A stretch of DNA of 64,000 bases, taken from positions 62,001-126,000 of the forward strand of contig JAHREC010000049.1 of NCBI GenBank assembly GCA_020081605.1, given 5' to 3'. The DNA is from Albifimbria verrucaria (Eukaryota; Ascomycota; Sordariomycetes; Hypocreales; Stachybotryaceae). The position numbers and the translations under genes are program-made. Below the pieces are notes generated by a model, which had not been told where the DNA came from, did no database searches, and saw only the letters and a program-made list of their open reading frames with translations. Every line of letters starts with the position of its first letter. Position 1 is the stretch's first letter. Positions 47,030 through 58,768 of the stretch are shown piece by piece.

Positions 47030-48547
47030 TCAATCCGAGTCCAGGCTCAAGACTTCGAGAGACATAGTTTCAGGATAAAACCTTTCTAATGTTACGTTAC
47101 CCTTCCCTGCCCATTCCTCCATCTTCGTCCGTATATCTTCTGGTAATCTCCATTTCACTTCCTTGTCTAGTATGACTCGCCAGTTTGGAGCATGTCTGTC
47201 ACCGGTAAACAACTTGTCAAAGCCATCAAAGGTCTGTCCAGGTGCGATGCACTGAAAATCAATGCCATGCCAGCGAAGGGGCTCGGGTTTAATTTCGAAA
47301 CAGCCTCGCTGCAGTCTGGGCATATGCTTCACAGCTTCGACAAGGCCTGATATTAGAGGATTGACTCGAGAAACATCTGGGCAATCACGCCAGCAATGCT
47401 GTGGGTTCATGTCGGTAGCACCACGCCGTCCCTGCCGTGGCTGTTCCTCTTCTCTGGAGTCTCCACTGGAATCATCAAGGTCTGTATCGAATTCATCGGT
47501 GGACCAGGCTGGACTTTTGCTTTCTCTAGATCCCGTGTAATACCAATTCCCTTTTGGATCTACGATCCCGCTGATGATATTGAAGCGGCGTAAAGTTGAC
47601 CAGACCAACGTCTGAGCCTCACCCTCTTTCGTCCCTTGTTTCCGATCCTGGAACAAGTCCAAAGAGATCAAGATATCAGCTACCATGAGATCCTCAACAA
47701 CCCCGTTTTGGGTGAATCTTCTTATGGCGTCGCAGAGCTTGTCCACAACGTCATTTTCATCCTGTCCCACCTCTGGCTCCTTGGAATGGTTCCACGGGTC
47801 GCTGCGACCCTCTCGTCGAATATGAAGAACTTTGAGGCCTGGGCCCTTGTTTTGTAGTTCATTCAAGCCTTCAGCTAGCGCAAGGCGCACGGCCACAGAG
47901 GTTTCTCGGTGCTTGAAAGGACTACCCGGGTCCCAAAATGCCAAGTCTAACAGCTGCAGCCGTGGCATACGGCATGCAAGCCTGCATACCGTCTTCGGGT
48001 CAATCGTAAGCTTGCCTCGCGCGCCAGTGAGCAAGGACGTCACACGCCGTGAGACAGGAATTAACTTGAGATCCTCATCGCGCATTGAGGGCCTGCACTG
48101 AGCACCCTCTTCTCTGGTGCCTAAGCCATAACCCTGCTCTTGAGCACAGGCGAGGGTGATGTGCAATGGATTCGTGTCTATGTCAGAGCTATCATTTTCC
48201 CAACGTTTCAACTCTTCTAGAAAAGAAGTCAGTGCTTCTGCGAAAGCGTTCTGACATTCGGTAGCATTCTTCTCGGAACAAGCCGCGGTTGGAAGAATAA
48301 TCTCGAACCGAATGTTACGCACAGCAGCTCGTCGCCTGTCGTCATGATAGATTTGGGAGAATTGAGTTAGGCTTTGGGCGTCTGACCGAAGACAAAGACG
48401 CCTAAAAAGATGTCGCTCGACTGCGAACTGCCAAGTGCGGGAAATGGTAGAATGCAGCGATAATCTCGGCCTCGTTTGTGATTGGTCTTGATGGGCGCAG
48501 AGTTCATCAATAATCGCTGAGACGATTTCTGGGCTCAATTTCTCCAT
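47030..48547 (-). CDS. F-box-like protein, intact, single exon
   Basis: 505-residue intact ORF. It opens MEKLSPEIVSAIIDELCAHQ, an F-box-like N-terminus (L-x-x-E-I-x-x-x-I-I-D), followed by SRTWQFAVERHLFRRLCLRS, the pattern of the fungal family in which the F-box is followed by a leucine-rich-like region (MPRLQLLDLAFWDPG, LKVLHIRREG). The C-terminal third has an acidic linker and a conserved-looking LRWHGIDF. Such proteins are thought to be substrate adaptors of SCF ubiquitin ligases; the target is unknown. No frame breaks despite several four-base G/C runs. Confidence 0.7.
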   Translation of the reverse strand: MEKLSPEIVSAIIDELCAHQDQSQTRPRLSLHSTISRTWQFAVERHLFRRLCLRSDAQSLTQFSQIYHDDRRRAAVRNIRFEIILPTAACSEKNATECQNAFAEALTSFLEELKRWENDSSDIDTNPLHITLACAQEQGYGLGTREEGAQCRPSMRDEDLKLIPVSRRVTSLLTGARGKLTIDPKTVCRLACRMPRLQLLDLAFWDPGSPFKHRETSVAVRLALAEGLNELQNKGPGLKVLHIRREGRSDPWNHSKEPEVGQDENDVVDKLCDAIRRFTQNGVVEDLMVADILISLDLFQDRKQGTKEGEAQTLVWSTLRRFNIISGIVDPKGNWYYTGSRESKSPAWSTDEFDTDLDDSSGDSREEEQPRQGRRGATDMNPQHCWRDCPDVSRVNPLISGLVEAVKHMPRLQRGCFEIKPEPLRWHGIDFQCIAPGQTFDGFDKLFTGDRHAPNWRVILDKEVKWRLPEDIRTKMEEWAGKGNVTLERFYPETMSLEVLSLDSD

Positions 48548-49331
48548 TGTTTCGTTTGGAGATGGAGATTATGGGGCTGACAGTGAGAACTGATGCTGGA
48601 AGTCTGGTTGAACGCTCCAACGGCTGACAAGCGTAAATGAAGGTGCCCCCTCTCCATTTCCCGTCATATCACCCGCCAAGCCTTTGCGGTATATTTATAG
48701 CAACTTTCCCTCGCTCTTCATAGCTCGCATGGTAAAATTCGTAAAACCTATGGAGGCATTTACCGCACTGCATAGTCGAACATAAACTACTAAAAGGTTG
48801 AGTCTTATAGTATTTCTTTTTAATAAGAAATTCATGTCTCCTATCAACTAACTTCATACCTAGTTTGACACCTACAGTAGTTTTATTGCACTTATTAAGG
48901 TGATGACTGAAGCAAAGTATTGCAGGCCTGGTCGTATATACACCAAGGGTATCATCAGGCAGAAAAACGCTTGACCGCGAAGAGAAACACAGCACTAAAT
49001 TCAGATAAATTCATATTTACTTATTTCCAACATCTATGGCTTGTCAACTTTGCAAGGTTATGCTTCGAAGATTATTTTAGAGTTGCATTCTGGCTTCTTC
49101 TAAGAATTGCAAAGAGCTATTTTGCTAAATATGTAGCATATTACAGCTTATGCTTTTTACTCGTGCCTCGTCGAGTCTACTCCTCATCGCTATTAATAAA
49201 TAAATGATATACATTGCCGAAGGAAATGAGATACTATGGTCAAGCCGTGGTCTTGATACGTGAAGAAGTAATAAATGAATGAAGAAAAGCGTAATCAATA
49301 TCTTCTATGTTTCAGACCCCTGGCTTCTCTA
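48548..49331. other. AT-rich intergenic
   Basis: AT-rich from about 48780 to 49210. Reverse ORF 48669-48995 has no known domain. This region should include the promoter of the F-box gene. Confidence 0.4.
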
Positions 49332-50386
49332 TCAGACCTTATGCAACCGGAGGCTTTCCCTCTGGCAATTTGTCCAATTCTTACTCTTGCTAATCTTTTC
49401 TGTCCCTTCTCTTTTGGTTCTCCTCGACACTTTATTCAGGCCTTTGGTTATTCTAATGGCTCCAGCCGCAACTCTGGCGACGACTGTGACCACTGTACGG
49501 GTTATAGCAGCAAAGATAGGGATGGCCAACCAAAAGAATCGTTTCTCATGGTGCTCATAATGAATTGAAAGAGCAGTCATGGGTGGCTGCGGCTTGTCGC
49601 GTACGAACCTCGCGGGAACATTATCAGCAGAGGACAGAGCGGCAGCCTTGGATTTGGTGGGGTCCTGTTCTCCAGCACTGGACCCAATATCACGCTTTTG
49701 ATTATTTCCGATATCAACCCATTGGTCAATGTAACTATCCTGCTCGAAAATCTCGTCATCCTTGTCATTAGACCAGTCATCGACGTCGAGGTTTTCGGGC
49801 CAGAACTCGAGCAATTCCATGCTCTCGGTCCAGTCCTCATCGAAGGTGTCCTTGAGTTCTTCAACTGCAGCAGGACCCATTGCCAGGGAACAAGCGCAAG
49901 ACAACGACCCTACTGTAGTTAGCAATCGATCACTATATGGGGCGGAAACATGACGTACCATACGGCGAACCTTTCTTCTCTTCTCCTCGTCGACCTTGTC
50001 TTTATACTCCTTAGTCCTGATCTTCTTCCATTTCTCAAAGCCTCTAGGCTTATACTCGATCTTCTTCTGCTTGACTTTTTCATTAAAGCGCTTTCTCTTT
50101 TATCCTCGACACACTTCTTCTGCTCCTTGTCAGGCTTTTCATTCTTTGGACAGTCCTGGCACTTTTTGCAGTCATTGGCGTCGAATATCTTCCCGACCGG
50201 GCATCGATCAAGACAATTACAAGGTGTCCAGAAAGAATTGAATTTTGTGTCTCGAGCACTAATCTCATTCATGGATTCATCATGACCGTATATGCTTTGC
50301 CCGAGAAGGGAAGCAGCAGGTACGTGCGTGGCGAGAACATGATTGACCAGCAAGATGATAGCTTTGGCTTTGTTGGACCAATGCAT
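49332..50386 (-). CDS. secreted/membrane hypothetical with cysteine-rich N-terminus, frameshifted
   Basis: ATG at 50386 gives a signal peptide (KAKAIILLVNHVLATHVPA). Then a cysteine-rich segment (C-N-C-L-D-R-C, later CKKCQDCPKNEKPDKEQKKC) and a Lys/Glu-rich charged region. An intron near 49925-49965 leads to a chain with a very acidic part (LDVDDWSNDKDDEIFEQDSY) and a C-terminal hydrophobic helix (FFWLAIPIFAAITRTVVTVV). One break at a TTT run 50092-50094 (one base short), and the splice joint also needs a one-base adjustment. I recall similar uncharacterised proteins in plant-associated ascomycetes but no function. Confidence 0.55.
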
Positions 50387-51634
50387 GGCAGTATATTGAT
50401 TTGAGGAAAGATAGTATGAGAATAATCATATACCGGAGTGGTGATGACTGTGATGATAGATAGTGTGAATGTAGGCTCCCATAATGTTGGGCAAGAAGGG
50501 ATCAGCACGCCAGGTCAAGGCCTTTGGTGAGCTTTAAGATTTCCAGACTTCTGAGAAACGTCAATTCGTTGTTGTCTAAGCTGACCTTGGCACCAATGTT
50601 CACTCTTTTTTAGTTTGTGTTGGTTTGAAGCTTGGCCCGGAAGCCCGGGATCAAGACCTCTGTGTTGGTAATGATTTATTTTAAAGCAAAGGCAGGACTG
50701 CATGTGTTTGTGTCGCAGGCAACTGCGCCGAGCCATGGCCTGTATGGGTAATAAAGTATTTCTGACGTGAGCGATGCGTTGGTACGGCAAGTCAAGCAGT
50801 TATACGAAGCCGAAGAAAATCATGCCAAGAGGTCAGCTGACAAAGAAGAGAAAGGCTCGGCGCTCAGATCGAGTGAACATTGTGATTCAGTGCTACATTG
50901 TTTTCGACACACGAGGCCGAAAAAGCATCTGCCGCTCATGCACCTCAGCCGCCAATGCTTCTCAATTGCGACTGCAGTACCATCTGTCTAACATTCTCCT
51001 TAAATATGCGGAGACAGCAGCAATATATACGACCAACAACGGATTGGTCAGCTCCCACATATGGCAAGCTATATATAAAAGTATACAAATAACAAGAGGT
51101 AGGAGTCGCTTTAGATATTAGAACATTTGGGTACTTCATCTTATGTATATTTCTCAAGAAACTTTAGGTCATTTCTCTTTAATCTACTTTTGTTGGTTGG
51201 GACCCTCTTTTTCGATGCCCTTGCTGCCTCCGCACATCTAAGGAGGTTGTTGGACGGACAGTGCTGCAATCGAAATCGAGAGCCACCAGTGTGGCGAAAG
51301 AATTGGGCGGGCCCAAAGCTCTGATAGACACTCCTTGCGGTGGTTTTCCCTTGAAAATCTTTTAATTAACAATGTCATACCATTTGATAATGATTAATGT
51401 TCGTGCTATTATTCAGATCCTACCGTAAGACGATACTTTGCAAGGAAAGCATTGGCATATCTATATGCAAAAGTTTCGTATTTATAAAATATTTCAACAA
51501 AAACTGAATGAGAAAATACAATTGCAGTGACAACCAACTACCCATATCTGGTGGTCCCAACCGCCTCTTAACCACTCCCGTTTCGCCTCTTCACTTCTCC
51601 CCGATATGGCCTAGTCTTTAGCGTTGAATTAATC
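50387..51634. other. intergenic, no gene recognised
   Basis: Short overlapping ORFs on both strands around 50770-51120, none convincing. Confidence 0.4.
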
Positions 51635-52021
51635 TCAACTTCTTTCACAAACAAGATCATCAACGTCTGGCTTACCCTGGAAGACATCCCAAACTTCGTA
51701 GGAAGAATATTGAACACCTGTTGTGGACATGCATCCACCGTCCGTGGTCGCAATAATGGTTGCGGGATTGCAGTCATCTGAGCTGAACATGACGACCATG
51801 TATGGGTTATCGCCCTCATCACTTCCATCTAGATTTGTTACCACGAAGGACTTGGCATAATCGGAATAATCTGTTCGACATCCCGTGGCTGGTTCGACCT
51901 CGACAAGCCCAACAGCTGCACTTCGGCACTCACGGCCTTGGTAAAAGTAAAGCTTTAGGCCGCCAGCAGCGACATATGAGACTAGAGCAAGGCTCAAAGG
52001 AAAAATGGTAGTCGCGTACAT
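51635..52021 (-). CDS. small secreted protein, intact
   Basis: 128 residues, single exon, intact. Signal peptide MYATTIFPLSLALVSYVAAG, then a mature chain with five cysteines (R-E-C, T-G-C, D-D-C, G-G-C, L-V-C), plausible for two disulfides plus one free. Secreted small protein of unknown role. It is divergent from the gene at 52746, with a hairpin-forming inverted repeat between them. Confidence 0.65.
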   Translation of the reverse strand: MYATTIFPLSLALVSYVAAGGLKLYFYQGRECRSAAVGLVEVEPATGCRTDYSDYAKSFVVTNLDGSDEGDNPYMVVMFSSDDCNPATIIATTDGGCMSTTGVQYSSYEVWDVFQGKPDVDDLVCERS

Positions 52022-52269
52022 GGTGTGTTTCGATATCTAATACAGATTTGATTCTTCAATAAAAAGAGTGTAGAGATATTTAGGAAAGAAGGGTAAGAAG
52101 TTAATGAAACCGATGAGCTGAACAGCAACTAACTTCGTGGGGAGAATTATTTGTGGTTATAAATTTTGAGGCCTTGCAGTAGAGTTGTGTACTAAAAATA
52201 CCAAGCTGCGAAAACAACAAAATACGACGGTCAAGAGACGCATGGATACAGGCACTCAAGCAGAAACAT

Positions 52270-52410
52270 TGATGTTCCATTTGCCCAAGAAAATGTGCCA
52301 ACCTCACCCGTATTATGCCGCATGACCGGTGTTATAATTGGCAATGCAGTTGGTTCTGCGGCACACAGAGGGGCGAGGTTGGCACATTTCCTTGGGCAAA
52401 TATAACATCA
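52270..52410. repeat. 36-bp inverted repeat, MITE-like hairpin in a divergent promoter
   Basis: The left arm 52270-52305 and right arm 52375-52410 are reverse complements at 33 of 36 positions (core ATTTGCCCAAG and ATGTGCCAACCTC), with a 69-bp loop that has a further weak pairing around GCCGCA. It could be a small non-autonomous transposon or a strong hairpin/regulatory palindrome. No obvious target-site duplication is seen. Confidence 0.75.
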
Positions 52411-52745
52411 GCACTCTTGGTTCAGCCCGCATCAAAGCCACCTCCTGACGAAGCCCTGTTTCGAAACCCCAAATAACAGCACTAATGGGAAGGACGCGGC
52501 AGGGAGGAGAAAAGAAGAGAGCCTCATGCCGCAAGATATCTTAACCAGTTGTGTTTCTTGAGCATAGCTTACCTTTATATACCATACACTCCGCATACTG
52601 AGCATACAATCGCGTCCAGCATATTAGGCTTCTTTCTGTCCTTCAGGGTTTCTTTCACATCTTTCTCTTCCAAAGTACACTTCATTTCGCTTCCTTGTTG
52701 GAAAGTAGTCAACCTTCCCCTCCTCTTTTTCTCCTTTTCAGAGTC

Positions 52746-54192
52746 ATGGCCAAGGCACTTAGCCTAGGCGTTTTGTTTGGCCTAGGCATCCTTGGTGTTG
52801 TTGATGGCCTGAATGACAACTCATGCAACAACTACAGAATGTACGATTGCAGCAAAGCTCGAGCTTACGATGATGTAGAGCTAGCTGAAATCTATTCCCA
52901 GATGAAGCGGAGCCTAAACCCAAGAGATGTGGACTTCTCAGGTGTAGACCAAGACACCATTTTCAACTTCAATTTGACCAATCTTGTCCACAGAGACGAT
53001 TTTAATCATCTCAGTGGTGACGATTTACATTACAAAGTCGAGGAGATCTTACGAGATCTGGACATTATACCCCGAGATACTCCATCTCTTCTCCAGACGT
53101 TTAAGGAATTGACCACCCGCGCCGATATCAAACATATTTGCGAAAATCAAGGAAAAATGATGTATAAGACTCCCAATAATCCAGTAGGAACGTGGATATA
53201 CGATAGCGAGTCGTGGGATGATTGTAGGAAGTTTGGCGTTGTGAAGCATGCAAATACAGCAGCCAATAAACACAACGACAAGACTTACAACGACGAGCAT
53301 GTGCTCGAAAGGCAGATGATCAAGAGATTCGCGGACTCGAAACTCAGCAATCAGCCTAGCCCTGAGTGGAGTACTCACGCTTCACTCTGTGAGTATGTCA
53401 AGGCGTACTGGGATGGAACACATGGCAGATCTATTGTTCATGGCCAGAGAGCCTGGGATTATGTGGGCAGTACATGGCCTAAGAATGATGATGCTGGGTA
53501 AGTCTCTCGTCTTTGTATCGTGAACGGGTCATGAAGTAACTGGCCAGCAGAAGGTTGGAAATGACGGTTATTGAAAAAGAAACCAACGGCATGAAGATGC
53601 GTGTAAGTTCGTAATTGTGCTATGCACATTTTCCATCAATGGCTATATATTTTCGGACATATTGTATTTGTCGCTCACTTTTTATTCTCTAATAGCTATT
53701 TAAAGGCGTTCAAATCAAAGATCCTGCCAAAATGAAGGCTCGAATTGCAGACATGGACAAGATCCAGAACCCTCTGGCTAATTTGAAAACCGCCATCCTA
53801 CTCAGCCGATACCTAGACCACGGCGAGGTCAATCAGATCTATAAAACCCAGGCCATTAGGGTACACGATGCAATGTTGGAGGTCGAGAATGTGCTCGTAG
53901 AAAATTGGAAAAACGACGAAGCGCCGTATAGAAAGATTGACATGCATGCCAAGTGGCTAGCATTCATGAAGGAATATACCGAGAATACGATCACGAGGCT
54001 AGAAGACTTCATCAAAAATTGGTCCGATGAAGTGGGAAAAAGGCAAAGGAAGCTAGAGCCGCAGCAAAGGATGTGAAGGCATTACCAAAGGCCAAGCAAG
54101 ATTTACTCGAGATTATGGAAGCGACTGCTAGGGAAGGGATTGAGCTTACGAAACCAGGGAGGACCAAAAAGATCTTCAACAATCCGTTTTAA
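52746..54192 (+). CDS. secreted hypothetical protein, resembles killer-toxin-like C-terminal region
   Basis: Signal peptide (AKALSLGVLFGLGILGVVDG) then a mainly helical chain with few cysteines. Exons are joined by introns 53498-53550 and 53603-53695. A stretch with D-E-H-V-L-E-R-Q-M-I (around 53290) recalls a T-E-H-V-x-E-x-Q motif I associate with the C-terminal region of fungal killer-toxin-like chitinases and related secreted proteins, but no chitinase or chitin-binding domain is present. The link is weak and no toxic activity is claimed. One break is at the A run 54037-54041 (one base short); the following frame runs to a TAA at 54192. The C-terminal third is lysine-rich and helical. Confidence 0.6.
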
Positions 54193-55025
54193 TAATGGAT
54201 CATGAGATATCAATGTGGAATAAGGTAGAAGACTTTGTCATTGTATCCTAAGTCCCCGTGAATAATCACCTGCTTGCTGGTTGTCCATTGCATTGCCGTT
54301 TAGGCCTTGTGGTACCGGATACCAAAATGTGCGGTGTCTGGGCTTACTCGCATGTATTGTCTAGAATTTAGGCTATAACTTATGTTTTGGTAGCCTAACA
54401 GAATCCGTTAGAGAAAGTGCTACTAAGAGGATGGGCTTCCCCGTTCCCAACCCTGCGAGGATAATAAAATGGCAACCCAAGCGATTGGATTCTGCTAGTG
54501 GCTTCTTTTATATATTATCATTTATTGTTGGAAACTATCCGAGGTGTAATAGCCTCTTAGATTCAAGAAGTCAAAGACCCGATTGTCATTATTAGAAATC
54601 CAATAAAATAACCTCGATTGCTCATAACTGATATGATCCCGTGAAAAGATCAGATAGTGGTTGATCGCATCGCGGTTACGATTGAGCGAGCGGAACAAGG
54701 AACTGTTAAAAGAAAAATGGACAGAGATTCTGGATATCCTGGCAGATTATACCGACCTAGACCTCGCACAATAAGTTTAATGTTTGGATAAAAATGTTGA
54801 GTTGTTACAATATGGGATAAGACACTCTACTAGGCTCGCTCTTAGTGTCTTAGTGTCTGAGTTTCCATCATATTGTTTCCTCTGGAAGGCAATATAAACT
54901 ACTATCTATTTTGTGATGCTTCTTGTTTATGCATGTTCACCGTATCAAGCAGAGACCTAAGGTGTCTCTTCTATACCTGAATGAGGCCGGAACTCAGTCC
55001 CCGGTGTGGCTTTTTTGCATCTTGC
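54193..55025. other. intergenic, no gene recognised
   Basis: Convergent spacer; nothing recognised. Confidence 0.4.
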
Positions 55026-56884
55026 TCAGGAACGTTCCTTAAACAAAAGCGATGTCGTCATGTCAGGCATAACGGAAAAGTTGTCACGATTGTCTTGTGG
55101 TCGATTGTTGACCAATTCCGGATATTTTATATGGTACCCGCCGATCAGGTGAATAAAGATGAGCTTGATGCTAACATCGGCGAGGAACCGGCCAGGACAG
55201 ACGTGAGATCCACTACCCCAATTAATCCAATCATCTGATGTATCAGGAAAGTGAAATTTGTTCCAATCGATGTCTTGACGCTTGCGCAGCCAGCGCTTTG
55301 GGTCATAGACTTCAGGGTCGGGATATATATCGGAATCTCGGCTATGCTGGCGGCTGGCAAAAGAAACTTGTGTTCCGCGGGGTATGTGAAGTCCGTCTTT
55401 GAACGTGTAGTCTTTGACTGCGATCCTTTGCACAGTGACTGCTCCAGTCAAGTCATTCTTGGTTAGTCAAACCATCTCTGGGGTTCTGCTTGAATGCTCT
55501 CCAGCATTCAACTTGGCAAACTTACCTTCAGTGAAAGAATTCAATCTCAAAGATTCTCTCAACACGCTGTCTAGCAGCCGGAGTTCGCCTAACGCATGTC
55601 GGGTCCAAGATGTACCACCTCCCAAACATTCGTTGCGTACATTCAGAATTTCTTGTCGAATTTCTTCTAGGACATCTGGGTGGTCTAAGAGATCGTAGAG
55701 GGTAGAAAGCGCGGTACCAGCGCTGCTATGAATTGATGCAACCATTGTCACAAAAATGTTCTGGACAATATCGTCAGCTGTGGCTCTTTGTCCACGGGAG
55801 CGGTGTTCCTCAATGAACCACTGAATCGCGTCTTCTGGCCTTTTTCCATTGTCTATATCTCCACCATCAATTTCTTTTTGGCGGGTTTCTACAGTTGGGG
55901 CGATAAAATCGGCGCAGGCTTTTCTTTTCTTTTGACATCCTTAACTTCTGGACAAGTGAACTTAGCAGTCCAGTATAGCCATGGATGATACTTCATCTTG
56001 ACAACACCCGGGGCGCTGAGGATAGCAGCCATGTACGTCAATGATAACGCTTGCCAATCATCTCCCGCTAGGTCTTCACCGACCATCACATAGGCAGACA
56101 TTCGTGCAAATAACTGTAATAGCACTGGGTAAGGAAGCATTGGCGTGAAATCTAAAAGCGGAAGTCAGTCTTGCAAGCTTGTTGATTTTCCATTTTTCAG
56201 CATCGAATACTCACCCGAACATGTTGGCATGAGTTTTGGCAGAGTCAGCGAACAGACCGCGTGCAAAGGCTTAACCAGTTTATCTGAAGTGATATTAGTA
56301 TCCATAGTAGCGTTGCTAATCCCCAGCATCGAAGAGGCTCACTGAGTGCTCGGTTTAGATCCAGTCGCGCAACGTGCTGGACTTCCTCGGTGATTGAAGG
56401 ACCGTGTACATGCTTGGGAATTGCGACCTAGATGGGCACTGTTAGCATCTTGTTGTTCAATCCCAAGCACTTGTGGCCAACAAATTACCTCATCAAGGTG
56501 TGCAGGGAGACTCAACCGATCCTGTGGCGCAATTCTGACTTCTGGAAGGTATTTTATCGGTAGGATCACTATCGGGCGGTTCTTGTTGGAAATGTTGCGA
56601 ATCTTGAAAGCTTGATCCTTTCTCAGGTACTGTCCAAGAGTCTAAGGAAACGAAGGCAACAACAGCTGTTATCGGGCAACAGCAGGATTTTGCAAACAAA
56701 CCTCATTGTATCCACGCTCCAACAGTGTCCATGCTTCAGCCCTGTATCGTTTGAGAGAATCGTCTCCTTCAAACCGAAGAACTGGAAGGACAGTGTACCC
56801 GGGCCTTTTCCATTTGGAACTCCAAATACTCCATGCTAGCCATCCCGCCACACTAATAATCAGAATTTCTGTGATGAAAGTCAT
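55026..56884 (-). CDS. cytochrome P450 monooxygenase
   Basis: Microsomal haem monooxygenase. ATG at 56884 gives an N-terminal membrane anchor (MTFITEILIISVAGWLAWSI), then YTVLPVLRFEGDD. Later exons give DKLVKPLHAVC, VGEDLAGDDWQ, the K-helix E-x-x-R in ELRLLDSVLRESLR, the PERF-like DPKRW and the haem loop NWGSGSHVCPGRFLA with Cys ligand. The gene has several introns, for example after the anchor exon (about 56640-56700), after SLPAHLDE (about 56425-56490) and after LNRA (about 56280-56340). The layout fits the ent-kaurene oxidase/CYP68-like group used in fungal secondary metabolism; the substrate is unknown. I found no clear frame break, though short-exon splicing was judged by eye. Confidence 0.88.
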
Positions 56885-57787
56885 ATTCGCTTCAGAAAAG
56901 ACACAGCTTATGGTCAGCAAAACGCGACAGACAAACAGTGTACAGGAAGACTTATGGAACTAGCTATCAAGGCGCATTCAGGCTTCCGTGTAGTGCTCAC
57001 GATGTCATGGAGGCCTTGCTATACTTCGTAATCAGGATGTTGGCCGTAAGCGCTCCCCGAACCCCGAATTAACCTATTGGTCAACATGTTCCCTGTCTCT
57101 CTGAAGTGCATTGTGTTGGGAGGTGTTGGTTGGTGACCAAAGACCAATCGGGGACAATGGTTCCAGGTCGACGGAAAAATTTGATTCACTGCCAAGCTCC
57201 CAGGTTACATCCAGCACGGGTTGATTCGTTCACCGAAATTGCCGCCGCATTACACACTTGGACCCTCTGCAAACGTTTCGTAGAATGCTCGCTCATACAT
57301 GAAGTCCATCCCGGCTTTTCCAGGAAGCGTTGATTTCCTCTTCACAAAGTTGTTGCAATATATAACCTTAGCCAATAATCCCACTTATATTTATCACAGG
57401 GCATGAGTAAGTGCGATATTGAAAAGTGGGTAACCATAGTCGACATCATCATCCCGCTGTCTGGGTAAACCGGATGTGGATTCTGGTTCTCTCTTACTTT
57501 GTGCAGCTGATGACCGTTCCTACACAGCCAGGCAAGTTTTAATGCCCAGAAGTTATGGGTAGAGTTGGGAGAGATTCTCGAGGCGAAGCATCCTGGAATC
57601 ATGGGTATCGTATAATCAGCCTCAGATTTATGTACCAACAAAGAAAACACGCGGATGCAGATATGGTGGGCGTGAGTTGCGTACCTTATCCGGATATGAG
57701 CATGAACAAGGAGCAGGGATGGTCATATGAGTTTTTTAATCGAGCGACGTGTTATCTCACTCTCAGAACATGCACAACTTAATTATG
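56885..57787. other. intergenic, no gene recognised
   Basis: Promoter side of the P450 gene and 3' side of the SDR gene. No family recognised. Confidence 0.4.
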
Positions 57788-58768
57788 TTACTCAGCCCCT
57801 GCTATCAGAGCAAAGTGATCCAACTTGTCGGAGAGCACTGCATCGTCACGATCCGTGCTGAGGGTGACGTCCTCCCACCGATCCATCACTACGGCCTCCT
57901 GTTCTCTTTTGATTTTCTGCCATCGAAGAGAATCCGAACCCAGAGCAATCCGTGAAGACCAGACTCTACCAGCCGCCATACCCTCGCCCTTGACAACATC
58001 AGCCATTGCCTTTGCTACCTTGGCGGGGTCTCCCGGAGGCATCCCCATTTAGCCAGATCCTGCGAGGCAGCGGTAAACCCTGGCACGTATGCTTCGATGG
58101 GACTCTTGTGTTCCTTGTTCTGCTCCGACGCGGATTTGTCCTTCTCGCGAGGTTCGAAGATGCGCGTGGCAACACCGCCGCACTCAAAGGCGACGCAGCG
58201 GATGCCGAGAGAGGAGACCTCTTTGTGCAGAGATTCGGCAAAGGAGCTGTTTGCCCACTTGGTCATGTTGTAGTACGTCGTGTAGGGCATGTTGCCCCAG
58301 AGTTGGTTTGAGGCCGTGAAAGTGATTGTTCCTGATCCCTGTTTGCGGAAGAATGGGAGAATGGCCCGCGTCATGTGAAGCTGACCGAAGACGTTGGTTC
58401 GGAAGATGCGTTCTGCGTCATCATCGCTAGGCAAAGCACCAGAGTAAGCTGATAAACCCCGATCGCAAAGATGGACCTGACCTACCCGATGTCCTCGAAG
58501 GGGCGAACAAGAATGTGCCGGCATTGTTGACAAGGACATCAATGTGTCCGAAAATCTGCCAGGCCTCCTTGACTTTGCTTGCAATAACCTTTGAACCAGA
58601 GGTGATGTCGAGCTCAAGAAGGGACACACTCTCTGAAGCACGATCGGCCATCTGATCGACTTGTCTGTTGGCAGCAATCACTTTATCGCCTCGACGGACG
58701 ATTTCCTCAACGAGTGCAGCTCCAATTCCCGCCGAAGCTCCTGTTACAAGCCATACAAGAGGTGCCAT
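57788..58768 (-). CDS. short-chain dehydrogenase/reductase, frameshifted
   Basis: Classical SDR: TGASAGIGAALVEEIVRRGD (NADP/NAD binding), LLELDIT, NNAG, a Ser in FTASNQ and YYNMTKWA with the catalytic Tyr-x-x-x-Lys. One intron near 58435-58490 has a GTAGGT donor and joins E-D-I-G to D-D-D-A-E-R. Two one-base deficits: G run 58500-58503 and C run 58043-58046. About 300 residues. It could act with the neighbouring P450, but this is position only. Divergent from a Zn2Cys6 regulator 463 bp away. Confidence 0.88.
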
